The notes beneath the pieces were generated by a model. That model saw only the letters and a list, made by a program, of their open reading frames with translations. It was not told where the DNA came from and ran no database searches. Both the position numbers and the translations under genes were made by a program. Of a stretch of 64,000 nucleotides of DNA, positions 42,992-52,078 are shown piece after piece. The stretch is from Chitinophaga pinensis (GTDB lineage: Bacteria > Bacteroidota > Bacteroidia > Chitinophagales > Chitinophagaceae): the NCBI RefSeq assembly GCF_007896845.1, contig NZ_VOHS01000006.1:124001-188000 (forward strand), read 5' to 3'. Positions within the stretch are counted from its first letter, which is position 1; each line of letters starts with the position of its first letter.

Positions 42992-44248
42992 TCAGGCTTT
43001 CAGATCCAGTTTACGCATAGCAGGCGAAATGATATAGGTGGTGATCACTACCCCCAATGTCACACATCCGCCGAAAACGACAGAAGGTACGAGGCCCATC
43101 AGACGGGCCATAAATCCGCTTTCGAATGCGCCCAGCTCATTGGACGAACCCACGAACATAGAACTTACCGCTGCCACACGGCCGCGCATATCGTCAGGCG
43201 TTTTCAGTTGTAAGATGGTCTGACGGATGATCACACTGATACCATCCAGCATGCCGCTGATGAGCAATGCAAAGAAGGAGAGCAGGAAACTGGTGGAAAG
43301 ACCGAATACGATAATACACAATCCGAAGCCGAAAACAGCCGCCAGCAGCTTGAGTCCGGGATGATAGACCAGTGGCTTGTAAGCCAGTACGAACATGGTC
43401 GTCAGGGAACCAACTGCTACCGCAGCACGCAGGAAGCCAAACTCCAGTGAGCCTACATGCAATACGTCAGTAGCGAAGATCGGCAGCATAGACACCGCTC
43501 CGCCAAACAATACAGCAAACATGTCCAGTGCCATCGCATTGAGTACCACTTTGGTCTTCCAGACGAAACGCATGCCTTTGGTCAGGCCATCCATGAAGCT
43601 TTCACCCTGAGCTTTATAATGAATCGGTTTAGGTTTGATCTTGATAAGGCAATACAAAGGAGCAAAGAAAACACCTACTACCAGCAGCATTGACCAGTGT
43701 ATACCCAGAAAATAAATGAACAGACCTCCCAGTGCCGGCCCCGCCATGCCACCGATCTGCCATGAACTACTACTCCAGGTAGATGCATTGGCATAGAGGC
43801 TTCTCGGAACGATCAACGCCATAAGAGAGAAGTTCGCAGGACTGAGAAAGGCTCTGGCTACACCCCCGAGAAATACGAGGAAATAGACCATATTGAGTAC
43901 CCATTTTGTAGGAATCCCCTCCACAGCTCTGTCCCACGTAAGCAGGAACAGCCCCGATCCGATAATGATATAGGCAATAACACACAGCAACAGCAAGCCT
44001 CTTTTTTCCCGTTTATCCACAATGTGCCCGGCGAAAGGCGCAATCAATACCGCCGGTATCACTTCTGCCAGTCCGATAAGACCGAGGGCAAAAGGATCGT
44101 GCGTAAGGGCATTCACTTTCCATTCAACGATGGTAAATTGCATTGCCAGTGCGAAGACCAGCGCAAAACGGATGACAAGGTAATAATTGAATTCAGGTAT
44201 GCGTAACGAAGCGTATGGGTCGTTCTTGATAGTCGCCGGATTATCCAC
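42992..44248 (-). CDS. MFS transporter, DHA3/enterobactin-exporter-like
   Basis: A 418-residue inner-membrane transporter of the major facilitator superfamily with about 12 hydrophobic segments. The MFS motif A-like loop GHIVDKREKRGLLLL (about 75-89) follows helix 2, and the second half repeats the pattern (AYKPLVYHPGLKLLAAVFGFGLCIIVFG). The shape resembles MFS_3/EntS-type efflux proteins. It lies alone on the minus strand; a -7 box at 44272-44279 fits its ATG. Substrate unknown. Confidence 0.88.
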   Translation of the reverse strand: MDNPATIKNDPYASLRIPEFNYYLVIRFALVFALAMQFTIVEWKVNALTHDPFALGLIGLAEVIPAVLIAPFAGHIVDKREKRGLLLLCVIAYIIIGSGLFLLTWDRAVEGIPTKWVLNMVYFLVFLGGVARAFLSPANFSLMALIVPRSLYANASTWSSSSWQIGGMAGPALGGLFIYFLGIHWSMLLVVGVFFAPLYCLIKIKPKPIHYKAQGESFMDGLTKGMRFVWKTKVVLNAMALDMFAVLFGGAVSMLPIFATDVLHVGSLEFGFLRAAVAVGSLTTMFVLAYKPLVYHPGLKLLAAVFGFGLCIIVFGLSTSFLLSFFALLISGMLDGISVIIRQTILQLKTPDDMRGRVAAVSSMFVGSSNELGAFESGFMARLMGLVPSVVFGGCVTLGVVITTYIISPAMRKLDLKA

Positions 44249-44271
44249 TGTGCAGTTTTTTGTAGCCGTGG

Positions 44272-44279
44272 CAAAAATA
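44272..44279 (-). promoter_or_regulatory. -7 box upstream of the MFS gene
   Basis: TATTTTTG on the minus strand (44279-44272) matches TAnnTTTG perfectly and would place the start site about 18 bases before the MFS ATG. A -33 element at the right distance is not clear. The 304-base divergent gap holds this, the box at 44522 and nothing else recognisable. Confidence 0.45.
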
Positions 44280-44521
44280 CAGTATTTGAAGCATTGAGAG
44301 GTAGGCTAATCTGATAAACGGTCAGACAAAATCGACAGAAGATGCTTATTTTTATATATCAAATCTCCTGATAGAAGTTGGTCTGGTTTTGGCATCTGTT
44401 AAAGCGTAAAATGTAGCAACCTGTTAAATGCGAGCCAATTGCATGTTTTGCTGCATTGTACTGTTTCTCAATCTTTTGTTAAAAGCAATTTGCCCTTCTG
44501 ACTGGATGGGGTATTTTATGT

Positions 44522-44529
44522 TATATTTG
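44522..44529 (+). promoter_or_regulatory. -7 box upstream of the Prc-type protease gene
   Basis: TATATTTG is a perfect -7 box 23 bases before the ATG at 44553. The -33 region is weak (TTCTG, with 21 bases between). Confidence 0.45.
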
Positions 44530-44552
44530 ATGACGCTCAATTTTGGATTTCT

Positions 44553-46688
44553 ATGAGAAGAATGAAAGTGATTATACCAGTTGCCCTGCTCTCCATCTCA
44601 ATGGGGGTTTTAGCATTCAGCAAACTGCATAAAGAAGATCCTCCCGGCAGATACGAAGTGATCATGGGCCTGGTAGGACAAATACTCACTCAGGGACACT
44701 ATCAGCCTAAGGAGATTAATGACGCCTATTCAAAGGAAGTTTTTGATAAATATCTGAAGAGCCTGGACCCCGAGAAGAAGTTTTTCCTGAAAAGTGATGT
44801 GCAGGGACTGCAGACAGTCGCTACACATATCGATGATGAACTGCAGGGAGCTCCATTGGATTGCTTCAATGCGGTGAATACGCTCATCAAACAGCGTGTA
44901 ACCGAAGCAGCAGCTATCTATCCGGAACTGCTCGCGCAGCCGTTCGACTTCAGTAAAGAGGAAAAAGTAACACTGGATCCTGACAAGATCGACTTTCCTG
45001 CTGATCAGGAAGCCCGCAAGGACGCATGGAGAAAAGTGTTAAAATATCGTGTGCTGGAGAAATACGTGGAGTTGCAGGAAAGCCGCGACAAACAAAAAGA
45101 TCAGAAAGATAAAGCAAGCACCGAAAAGCCTAAAACTGACGCCGAACTGGAAGCAGATGCAAGGGCAAAGGTGAAAAGCGTATACGACCGTTACTTTGAC
45201 CGTCTGAAGAACAAACAGGATGACAACGAACGTTTCAGCCTGTTTATCAACGCGATCACCACTACCATGGACCCACACACTGATTTCTTCCCGCCTGCTG
45301 AAAAGAGGGCATTTGAAGAGCAGATGGCTGGTAAGTTCTTCGGTATCGGTGCACAGCTGAAAGAAGAAGACGGTAAGATCAAGATCACCAGTATCGTAAC
45401 TGGTAGCGCCAGCTGGAAAGACGGTCGTCTGAAAGCCAACGACGCGATCCTGAAAGTTGCACAAGGTGATAAAGAACCTGTTGACGTAACCGGTTATGCG
45501 GTGGAAGATGCCGTAAAACTGATCCGCGGTAGCAAAGGTTCTGTGGTGAAACTGACCGTAAAGAGTGTAGACGGTACACAGAAAGTGATCGACATCGTTC
45601 GTGACGAAGTGGTACTGGACGATACATTTGCAAAATCAGCCATTATTAATGGTCAGCATAAACTGGGTTATATCTATCTGCCTGAATTCTACGCAGACTT
45701 CAACGACAGAAATGGCGCCCGTTGTGCAGAAGATGTTGCAAAAGAAATCACCAAACTGAAAGCAGAGAACGTGGAAGGTATCATCCTTGACCTGCGTTTC
45801 AATGGTGGTGGTTCCCTGCAGGACGTTGTACAGATGGCAGGCCTGTTTATTCCGGAAGGTCCGGTTGTACAGGTAAAATCCCGTAGCGGAGATCCGATGA
45901 TCCTGCGTGACCGTGATAAGAGCGTGCAGTATGGTGGTCCGCTGGCAATCATGGTAAATGAATACAGCGCTTCCGCTTCTGAGATCATGGCGGCTGCCAT
46001 GCAGGATTACAAACGTGCGGTGATTATCGGTAGCAATACCTTTGGTAAAGGTACCGTACAGCGTATGCTGAACCTGGATGACTTCTATTCCAACAAGGAA
46101 ATTGGTGCACTGGGAGCGATCAAACTGACTCAGCAGAAATTCTACCGTGCAAATGGTGGTTCTACACAGCTGAAAGGTGTGACTTCCGATATCCTGCTGC
46201 CAGATCCTTATTATGAAGTAGCAGAACGTAAAGATGATGATGCGCTGGCATGGGATGAAATTCCTAAAGCGCCTTATACTACCTGGATCGATCCGGTGCC
46301 TGTAGAAGCACTGAAGAGAAGCAGCGAAAAACGTCTGGCGGGCAGCGAGGCATTCAAAATGATGAATGATAACATCAGCACCCTGAAGAAAATGGAAAGT
46401 CAGGAAGCTTATTCCCTGAACCTGCAGACATATAAAGCCGAACAGAAAACTAACAGCAATGCGCTGAAACGTTATGATGCGGTGAATGATAAAGTAAAAG
46501 AACTGAACATCGTTAGTCTGAGAGTTGATCTGGACAGACTGGCCAGCGATTCTTCAAAACTGGCGCGTAACAAAGACTGGTTGAAATTCAGACAGAAAGA
46601 TATCTATCTGGATGAAGCAGTGAATGTGATGAACGACCTGATCGCATTGTCTTATCCTAAACTGCAGGGTAAGCCGGCGAATAAATAA
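44553..46688 (+). CDS. Carboxy-terminal processing protease (Prc/Tsp type, S41)
   Basis: A periplasmic tail-specific protease of 711 residues. Residues 1-23 form a signal or membrane anchor. The Tsp N-terminal domain (about 30-220) is followed by PDZ (about 255-350, GIGAQLKEEDGKIKI...), the S41 catalytic core (about 365-560) and a DUF3340-like C-terminal region. The catalytic Ser-Lys pair is S474 in SASASE and K499 in TFGKGT, with the same 25-residue spacing as in E. coli Prc. In this family it degrades misfolded or tagged periplasmic proteins and trims cell-wall hydrolases. The start could be the ATG at 44562. Monocistronic, closed by a strong hairpin. Confidence 0.93.
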   Translation: MRRMKVIIPVALLSISMGVLAFSKLHKEDPPGRYEVIMGLVGQILTQGHYQPKEINDAYSKEVFDKYLKSLDPEKKFFLKSDVQGLQTVATHIDDELQGAPLDCFNAVNTLIKQRVTEAAAIYPELLAQPFDFSKEEKVTLDPDKIDFPADQEARKDAWRKVLKYRVLEKYVELQESRDKQKDQKDKASTEKPKTDAELEADARAKVKSVYDRYFDRLKNKQDDNERFSLFINAITTTMDPHTDFFPPAEKRAFEEQMAGKFFGIGAQLKEEDGKIKITSIVTGSASWKDGRLKANDAILKVAQGDKEPVDVTGYAVEDAVKLIRGSKGSVVKLTVKSVDGTQKVIDIVRDEVVLDDTFAKSAIINGQHKLGYIYLPEFYADFNDRNGARCAEDVAKEITKLKAENVEGIILDLRFNGGGSLQDVVQMAGLFIPEGPVVQVKSRSGDPMILRDRDKSVQYGGPLAIMVNEYSASASEIMAAAMQDYKRAVIIGSNTFGKGTVQRMLNLDDFYSNKEIGALGAIKLTQQKFYRANGGSTQLKGVTSDILLPDPYYEVAERKDDDALAWDEIPKAPYTTWIDPVPVEALKRSSEKRLAGSEAFKMMNDNISTLKKMESQEAYSLNLQTYKAEQKTNSNALKRYDAVNDKVKELNIVSLRVDLDRLASDSSKLARNKDWLKFRQKDIYLDEAVNVMNDLIALSYPKLQGKPANK

Positions 46689-46740
46689 TGAAGCTTGGGC
46701 GATTGAGCATGATTGCATGTTGATTGCCTGAAATTATACT

Positions 46741-46782
46741 AAAAGGGAGAGGCGCTTCAGATAAGAAGCGCCTCTCCCTTTT
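46741..46782. terminator. 18-bp hairpin after the Prc-type gene
   Basis: AAAAGGGAGAGGCGCTTC (46741-46758) pairs perfectly with 46765-46782, loop AGATAA, T-rich end. Terminator of the plus-strand gene; the A-rich 5' arm allows use on the other strand too. Confidence 0.85.
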
Positions 46783-46934
46783 CTATTACAGCGGACTCGC
46801 CGCATGGAAGGTCATTGGACAGAAAGAAGAGAAGGACGCTTACTTTCGGCAGCTGTATATATTTATATAACAGGTACGTGCGTAAGATATCCATCCTGCC
46901 TGTAGTAACAGGAAGATGTCAAAGTATCCGGGTT

Positions 46935-46977
46935 AAACTACAAGAGGGCTCGTTTTTAGCGAGCCCTCTTGTAGTTT
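46935..46977. terminator. 18-bp hairpin facing the SirB1-like gene
   Basis: AAACTACAAGAGGGCTCG (46935-46952) pairs perfectly with 46960-46977, with a seven-base loop. It lies 43 bases from the 3' end of the minus-strand gene at 47020 and probably terminates it. Apart from the two hairpins the 331-base gap holds nothing I can support. Confidence 0.75.
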
Positions 46978-47019
46978 ATAAGTAAGCGTAATGTTGTAAA
47001 TGCGTTGGATTGTTTCGGC

Positions 47020-47907
47020 TTATTCCTCCTGTTGCTTGTCATCCAGCAGTTTGATCAGTGTTTTAAGTTCATCTCTTCTAAACCCGTCCTTATCATCCTG
47101 AAAGCACTTGATCAGTTCTTCCAGCAGGAATTGTATAACGCGTTTATTAGACTGCGGTTGAAAATAGTAAGGCGTAGCCGGTATAGACATCCTTTTCAGA
47201 TAGCCTTCTACGTCCTGATGGGAGTAGATCTGTCCCTGAATAGGGTCTATAAAGAACAAAATACGGGTATCGTCCGGTCTGGGTACTTCGGTAAAGTCAT
47301 AAAAGGTATCGAAATAACCCAGGATAAACTGGCGGGGAATATTCACCGCGTATACAGGCAGGTCCAGCATAGCGCACAGACTCTGATATACGATACCGTT
47401 AGTCAGAGGGTTACCCTTACGGGATTCAATGACCTGATTGATGAAAAACTGGTTCTTGCGCACATAGGCCACTTCTTCACCTTTCAGTCCGAAGTAGTTG
47501 TAGATCATGCTGTTGAGGACATTGATCTGTTCTAATGGCGTGAGATAGTTATTGAGTTCCAGCCAGATATTCCTTTTGATCCTTTCTATTTCAGCGACCA
47601 CCTGTCCGGGTTGCATATCAGGGAATTGATAGCGGGCTACGAGAATAGCTCCCTGCAACAGGTCAGGCGTTTCTGCTTTACTCCATTGCTGAAGGGCTAC
47701 TTGTAAATCGCTGTAATGCACCCGGTGGATCAGCTGTTCTATCCTTTCCTGGATAGACTCATCCACTGTATTTTCCCACAGATTTTCCAGATTAGGGATG
47801 ATCTCTTTTCCAAACAATAAGATCTTGTTGGCAACAGTATCATACACCTCCTGATCGGGATCGTCCAGCAGGTGGAACAAAGCATTTATTTCTTTGGTCT
47901 CGTGCAT
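47020..47907 (-). CDS. SirB1/transglutaminase-like family protein
   Basis: A 295-residue cytoplasmic protein. The N-terminal ~130 residues are helical, with a HEAT-like start (INALFHLLDDPDQEVYDTVANKI). The central part matches the transglutaminase-like SirB1 domain: LNSMIYNYFGLKGEEV, FFINQVIESRKGNPLTNGIVYQSLC and LPVYAVNIPRQFILGY. The nucleophile Cys of true transglutaminases is not evident in the usual place (the sequence has NGIVYQSLCAML), so activity is doubtful. It lies 23 bases downstream of topA on the same strand. Function unknown. Confidence 0.78.
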   Translation of the reverse strand: MHETKEINALFHLLDDPDQEVYDTVANKILLFGKEIIPNLENLWENTVDESIQERIEQLIHRVHYSDLQVALQQWSKAETPDLLQGAILVARYQFPDMQPGQVVAEIERIKRNIWLELNNYLTPLEQINVLNSMIYNYFGLKGEEVAYVRKNQFFINQVIESRKGNPLTNGIVYQSLCAMLDLPVYAVNIPRQFILGYFDTFYDFTEVPRPDDTRILFFIDPIQGQIYSHQDVEGYLKRMSIPATPYYFQPQSNKRVIQFLLEELIKCFQDDKDGFRRDELKTLIKLLDDKQQEE

Positions 47908-47930
47908 AAAATGAATCTACAGGTGTCCAT

Positions 47931-50285
47931 TTATTCCGCCTTTTTCTTCCTCGGAGGCGCTTTTTTCTTTGGAGGATTGGCCTTCACATCTTCTATGATA
48001 GCTTTGGCTTCTTCCAGCGTTATGTCAGCGGCGGCATCTATCTTTTCTTTAGGGATCTTATAGTTTCTAAGCCCCTGTTTGATATATGGTCCGTAAGGGC
48101 CTTTGAGTATCTGAATCTTTTCTTTTTCGAATACTTTGATGGTACGCTCGTCTTTAGCAGTTCTCTTTTCCACGATCAGCGGTGCTATTTCATCCAGTTC
48201 CACTGTGTACGGGTCCATTTCCTTTTTCAGGGAATAGAACTGCTTATTATGTGCTGCGTATGGACCGAAGCGTCCGATGTTCACCAGTACGTCCTGATCT
48301 TCAAACTGTCCCAGATTACGGGGAAGTCTGAACAGTTCCATTGCTTCCTCTAAAGTAATGGTTTCTATACTTTGAGTGGACTTCATTTTTGCGAACTTCG
48401 GTTTTTCCTCGTCCTCCGCTTTACCGATCTGGATCATAGGGCCATAGCGTCCCATACGTGCCACGATTGGTTTACCGGTTTCCTGATCAACACCGAGCTG
48501 GCGTTCGCCTTTTACTCTTTCCGCTTTTTCCAGTGTGTTTTCTACATCTTTATGGAAAGGCGTATAGAAGTCGTTCAGCATTTTATTCCAGATCTTTTTA
48601 CCATGTGCCACTTCGTCAAATTCACCTTCGATCTTGGCGGTAAAGCCGTAGTCCATTACGGAGCTGAAATACTGGTTCAGGAAGTCTGTCACGATCATAC
48701 CAAGGTCAGTCGGGAACAGCTTAGATTTCTCTGCACCGGTATTTTCACTCTCTGTTACTTTCGTGATCTTGTCAGCCTTGAGACTCAGGATGCGGAAGTT
48801 TCTTTTGATACCCTCCTTGTCGCGTTTCTCTACGTACCCGCGTTTTTGTACGGTGGTAATAGTAGGTGCGTAAGTAGATGGACGACCGATACCCAATTCT
48901 TCCAGTTTCTTTACCAGACTTGCTTCCGTATAACGCGGAGCAGGACGGCTATAACGTTCTGTCGCCTTCATCTCTTTCAGATCCAGCGCCTGTTTTACAG
49001 CGAGGGCGGGTAAAGAGCCATCAGATTCTTCTTCATCACTTACATCTTCATCATCTTTACCTTCCATGTATACTTTCAGGAATCCGTCAAACTTCAACAC
49101 TTCACCACTGGCAGTAAGCTCTTCGTGGTTGGTGGAGATATCGATCTTTGCGATGGTCTTTTCCAGTTCAGCATCACTCATCTGACTGGCAATAGTACGC
49201 TTCCAGATCAGTTCATAAAGCTTTTTGGTATCACTGTCATCGACAGTCGCATTTTCCATATATGTAGGACGGATGGCTTCGTGCGCTTCCTGTGCTGATT
49301 CATTTTTGTTCTTAAACTTACGGTGCTGGTGGTAACGCTGGCCGTAGTTGGTAGTGATTGCGTTCTGGATATCCCCGAGAGCTGTATCTGACAGGTTTAC
49401 GGAGTCAGTACGCATATAAGTGATCTTACCACTTTCATAGAGTTTCTGAGCGAGCAGCATTGTTTTGGATACGCTGTAGCCCAGTTTACGGCTGGCTTCC
49501 TGCTGAAGTGTAGACGTTGTAAAAGGTGCGGCAGGTGATTTTTTACCTGGTTTTACCTGAATGTCTTTCACTGAATAAGCAGCACCAACGCACTGCTGCA
49601 GGAACTTTTCGGCATCTTCCGCCGTCTTGAAACGGGTAGGTCCTTCAGCCTTAAAAGTAATATTTTTGCCCTGAAGATCTTTAGCAGTAAAGAAAGCTTC
49701 TACTTTAAAACTGCTAACGGCATTGAATGTATTGATTTCACGTTCACGCTCCACGATCAGTCTTACCGCAACAGATTGTACACGGCCGGCAGATAATGAA
49801 TTACGCATGCTCATTTTACGCCAGAGCACCGGAGATAATTCAAAACCTACTATTCTGTCAAGAATACGTCTGGCCTGCTGGGCATTGACCAGATTCATAT
49901 CTAATAGACGGGGTTGTTGTACGGCTTTTTCGATGGCAGGCTTGGTGATTTCATGGAAGACGATACGCTTGGTTACGTCCGGATCCAGTCCGAGGACCTC
50001 ACACAAATGCCATGAAATGGCTTCACCCTCACGGTCCTCATCCGTTGCTAACCACACTTCATCAGTGTCCTTCGCGAGTTTCTTTAATTCCTTAACAATC
50101 TTCTCTTTATCGTCAGGTATAGTGTACTTAGGTTTGAAGTTGTTGGCGATGTCGATACCCATATCATCCTTCTCCAGATCACGGATGTGACCAAAGCAGG
50201 ACTTTACCTCGAAGTCTTTGCCCAGTATCTTTTCTATCGTCTTGGCTTTCGCCGGAGACTCAACTATTACTAGATTTTTTGCCAT
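47931..50285 (-). CDS. topA: DNA topoisomerase I
   Basis: A type IA topoisomerase that relaxes negative supercoils. The Toprim domain (1-110) has IVESPAKAKTIEKIL and the acidic DxDxE-type motif TDEDREGEA (81-89). The catalytic Tyr is Y290 in ESGKITYMRTDSVNLS. The C-terminus holds repeated topo_C domains (FPTDLGMIVTDFL...; GRFGPYAAHNKQFYSL; GPYGPYIKQGLRNYKIP) and ends in a Lys/Pro-rich tail (PPKKKAPPRKKK). No tetracysteine zinc ribbons are present, unlike E. coli TopA. The length of 784 residues is normal for Bacteroidota. Followed by the SirB1-like gene, probably in one transcript. Confidence 0.97.
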   Translation of the reverse strand: MAKNLVIVESPAKAKTIEKILGKDFEVKSCFGHIRDLEKDDMGIDIANNFKPKYTIPDDKEKIVKELKKLAKDTDEVWLATDEDREGEAISWHLCEVLGLDPDVTKRIVFHEITKPAIEKAVQQPRLLDMNLVNAQQARRILDRIVGFELSPVLWRKMSMRNSLSAGRVQSVAVRLIVEREREINTFNAVSSFKVEAFFTAKDLQGKNITFKAEGPTRFKTAEDAEKFLQQCVGAAYSVKDIQVKPGKKSPAAPFTTSTLQQEASRKLGYSVSKTMLLAQKLYESGKITYMRTDSVNLSDTALGDIQNAITTNYGQRYHQHRKFKNKNESAQEAHEAIRPTYMENATVDDSDTKKLYELIWKRTIASQMSDAELEKTIAKIDISTNHEELTASGEVLKFDGFLKVYMEGKDDEDVSDEEESDGSLPALAVKQALDLKEMKATERYSRPAPRYTEASLVKKLEELGIGRPSTYAPTITTVQKRGYVEKRDKEGIKRNFRILSLKADKITKVTESENTGAEKSKLFPTDLGMIVTDFLNQYFSSVMDYGFTAKIEGEFDEVAHGKKIWNKMLNDFYTPFHKDVENTLEKAERVKGERQLGVDQETGKPIVARMGRYGPMIQIGKAEDEEKPKFAKMKSTQSIETITLEEAMELFRLPRNLGQFEDQDVLVNIGRFGPYAAHNKQFYSLKKEMDPYTVELDEIAPLIVEKRTAKDERTIKVFEKEKIQILKGPYGPYIKQGLRNYKIPKEKIDAAADITLEEAKAIIEDVKANPPKKKAPPRKKKAE

Positions 50286-50591
50286 GAATGCCGTCTTTAT
50301 GAGCTACTAGATACGTAAAATTTCGTATAAAAAATACAAATACGAATTTTGCAAGTATATAAAAGTAGCTTGAGAATAAAAAATAAGACTGTTTTAATGT
50401 ATTGAAGATAAATGTAATATTTTTGATAAATTCATTAAAAATGAGTCATTAACAGTTTAATACTTAAATTGCTGGATAACAGCGTAGCTAACAAGGGAAG
50501 TTGCCCAGCCATATAAAGATATGAGTGCGATACCTCTGCATTGCTTTTAAAAGAACCGGTACACCATAATATATATTTAACCTTACACCGA
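50286..50591. other. AT-rich divergent intergenic region, no gene
   Basis: This 306-base stretch between topA and the DUF2520 gene is strongly AT-rich and must hold both promoters. I find only near matches to the -7 consensus: TATACTTG on the minus strand near 50353-50360, and TATATTTA on the plus strand near 50571. No ORF or repeat is supported. Confidence 0.5.
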
Positions 50592-51356
50592 ATGGATATA
50601 GTTATTATTGGCGCAGGAAATGTGGCGCATTGCTTTGGTCATTTATTGAAACTGCACGGTCACCAGATTTTACAGGTGATCAGTCGCAGTAAGGAACATG
50701 CTGTGGAACTGGCGGAGTCTTTACACTCTACCGGTACCAACGACCTGCTGGACATTAATATGGAAGCTGATGTGTACCTGATGGCCGTTAGTGATTCGGC
50801 TATTCCCGAATTGAATGACGAATTAAGACTGGGTAAACGCTTTGTCGTACACACGGCAGGTGCAGTTCCGCTGGATGCAATCAAAAAGATCTCTATTAAT
50901 ACGGGAGTAATGTATCCTTTGCAGTCACTCCGCAAAGAGGTACGTAATTACCCGGCTATCCCTTTGCTGCTGGAAGGCGCTAATGAGGAAGTGATGCGCA
51001 GATTGCGCTCAGTAGCCCAGAGCGTAAGCCCCGATATCAGAGAGGTCAATTCTCAGCAACGCCTCCAGTTACACCTGGCGGCCGTATTGTGTAACAACTT
51101 TACCAATCACCTGATAGCCAGAGCAAAACGTTATTGTGAAGGGGCCGGACTCGATTTCTCCTTACTGCAACCTATTATTAAGGAGACCTTCGACCGCCTT
51201 GAGAAATTCCCGCCGGAATCCGTACAGACGGGTCCTGCTATGCGGAATGATGAAATTACCATGTCGAGACACCGTGGGCTGATTGAGAATGAGGAATACC
51301 TTAAACTGATCTATCAGGTAATGTCGGATAGTATTTACGACTTTCATAATAGCTGA
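50592..51356 (+). CDS. DUF2520 Rossmann-fold oxidoreductase-like protein
   Basis: A 254-residue protein with an N-terminal NAD(P)-binding fold starting MDIVIIGAGNVAHCFGHLL, and a C-terminal helical DUF2520 domain (about 120-250, with LAAVLCNNFTNHLIARAKRYC and TGPAMRNDEITMSRH). It resembles ketopantoate reductase or P5C reductase in layout. The in-frame ATG at 50541 adds 17 residues before the Rossmann strand and is unlikely. It is first of a co-directional run with the KdsC-like, UbiA-like and Maf genes. Substrate unknown. Confidence 0.85.
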   Translation: MDIVIIGAGNVAHCFGHLLKLHGHQILQVISRSKEHAVELAESLHSTGTNDLLDINMEADVYLMAVSDSAIPELNDELRLGKRFVVHTAGAVPLDAIKKISINTGVMYPLQSLRKEVRNYPAIPLLLEGANEEVMRRLRSVAQSVSPDIREVNSQQRLQLHLAAVLCNNFTNHLIARAKRYCEGAGLDFSLLQPIIKETFDRLEKFPPESVQTGPAMRNDEITMSRHRGLIENEEYLKLIYQVMSDSIYDFHNS

Positions 51357-51401
51357 CGACATGTCTGAGCGGCAGACTTCAAAAATCTGTATTACTTTTG
51401 G

Positions 51402-51493
51402 CAATTAGGAATTAGGAATCGGGAATTAAGAATTGAGCCGCTGTACATCGCTGCCATCTTAATGCCTGATTCCTAATTCTTAATTCCTAATTT
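51402..51493 (+). repeat. Dispersed GGAATTA inverted repeat, copy B
   Basis: AATTAGGAATTAGGAATC and GGGAATTAAGAATT on the left (51402-51435) face GATTCCTAATTC and TTAATTCCTAATTT on the right (51468-51493), with a ~33-base centre unlike that of copy A. The building blocks are the same as at 10969-11045. It fills the gap before the KdsC-like gene, whose ATG lies nine bases beyond it. Confidence 0.65.
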
Positions 51494-51501
51494 CTTTGAT
51501 A

Positions 51502-52023
51502 ATGAATATTTTAGCTCTTTTTAAACCTATTTCCACTTTTGTTTTTGATGTTGATGGTGTACTGACAGATGGTACCGTGCAGTTATTACCCAACGGAGAC
51601 CAATCCCGCAGAATGAATATCAAAGACGGCTACGCATTACAACTGGCCGTTAAAAAAGGATACAGGGTGGTGATCATCTCTGGTGGAAAATCGGAAAGTG
51701 TGGTGAGCCGTTTGCAGGGACTGGGCATAAAAGATATTTATACCGGTATACTGGATAAACAGGAGAAACTACAGGACTACGCATTTGAAAATGACCTGAA
51801 GTGGGACGAAATCCTGTTCATGGGCGACGATATTCCTGACTACAGAGCCATGCAACTGGTGGGACTGCCGGTATGTCCTGCGGATGCTGCACCGGAAATC
51901 AAGAGTATATGCCGCTATGTATCGCCGGTCAATGGCGGTTTCGGCTGTGTGCGGGAAGTGATCGAAAAAGTATTAAAACTGAATGATCACTGGATGATGG
52001 ATGAGGAGATTGCCAGCAGATAA
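51502..52023 (+). CDS. kdsC: KdsC-like HAD phosphatase
   Basis: A C0-type HAD hydrolase of 173 residues; in lipopolysaccharide synthesis KdsC removes phosphate from KDO 8-phosphate. The nucleophile and acid Asp are D16/D18 in TFVFDVDGVLTDG. Motif II is IISGGKS, motif III includes the Lys in LDKQEKL, and motif IV is FMGDDIPDYRAM. The short C-terminus matches the tetrameric KdsC type. The frame opens with TTG at 51496, but the ATG at 51502 is preferred. Other KDO genes are not nearby, so specificity is inferred from family. Confidence 0.85.
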   Translation: MNILALFKPISTFVFDVDGVLTDGTVQLLPNGDQSRRMNIKDGYALQLAVKKGYRVVIISGGKSESVVSRLQGLGIKDIYTGILDKQEKLQDYAFENDLKWDEILFMGDDIPDYRAMQLVGLPVCPADAAPEIKSICRYVSPVNGGFGCVREVIEKVLKLNDHWMMDEEIASR

Positions 52024-52078
52024 GAGCTGCGATCATATTATATATAACAGGAAATATTTTTACCGCAATTATTGAATT

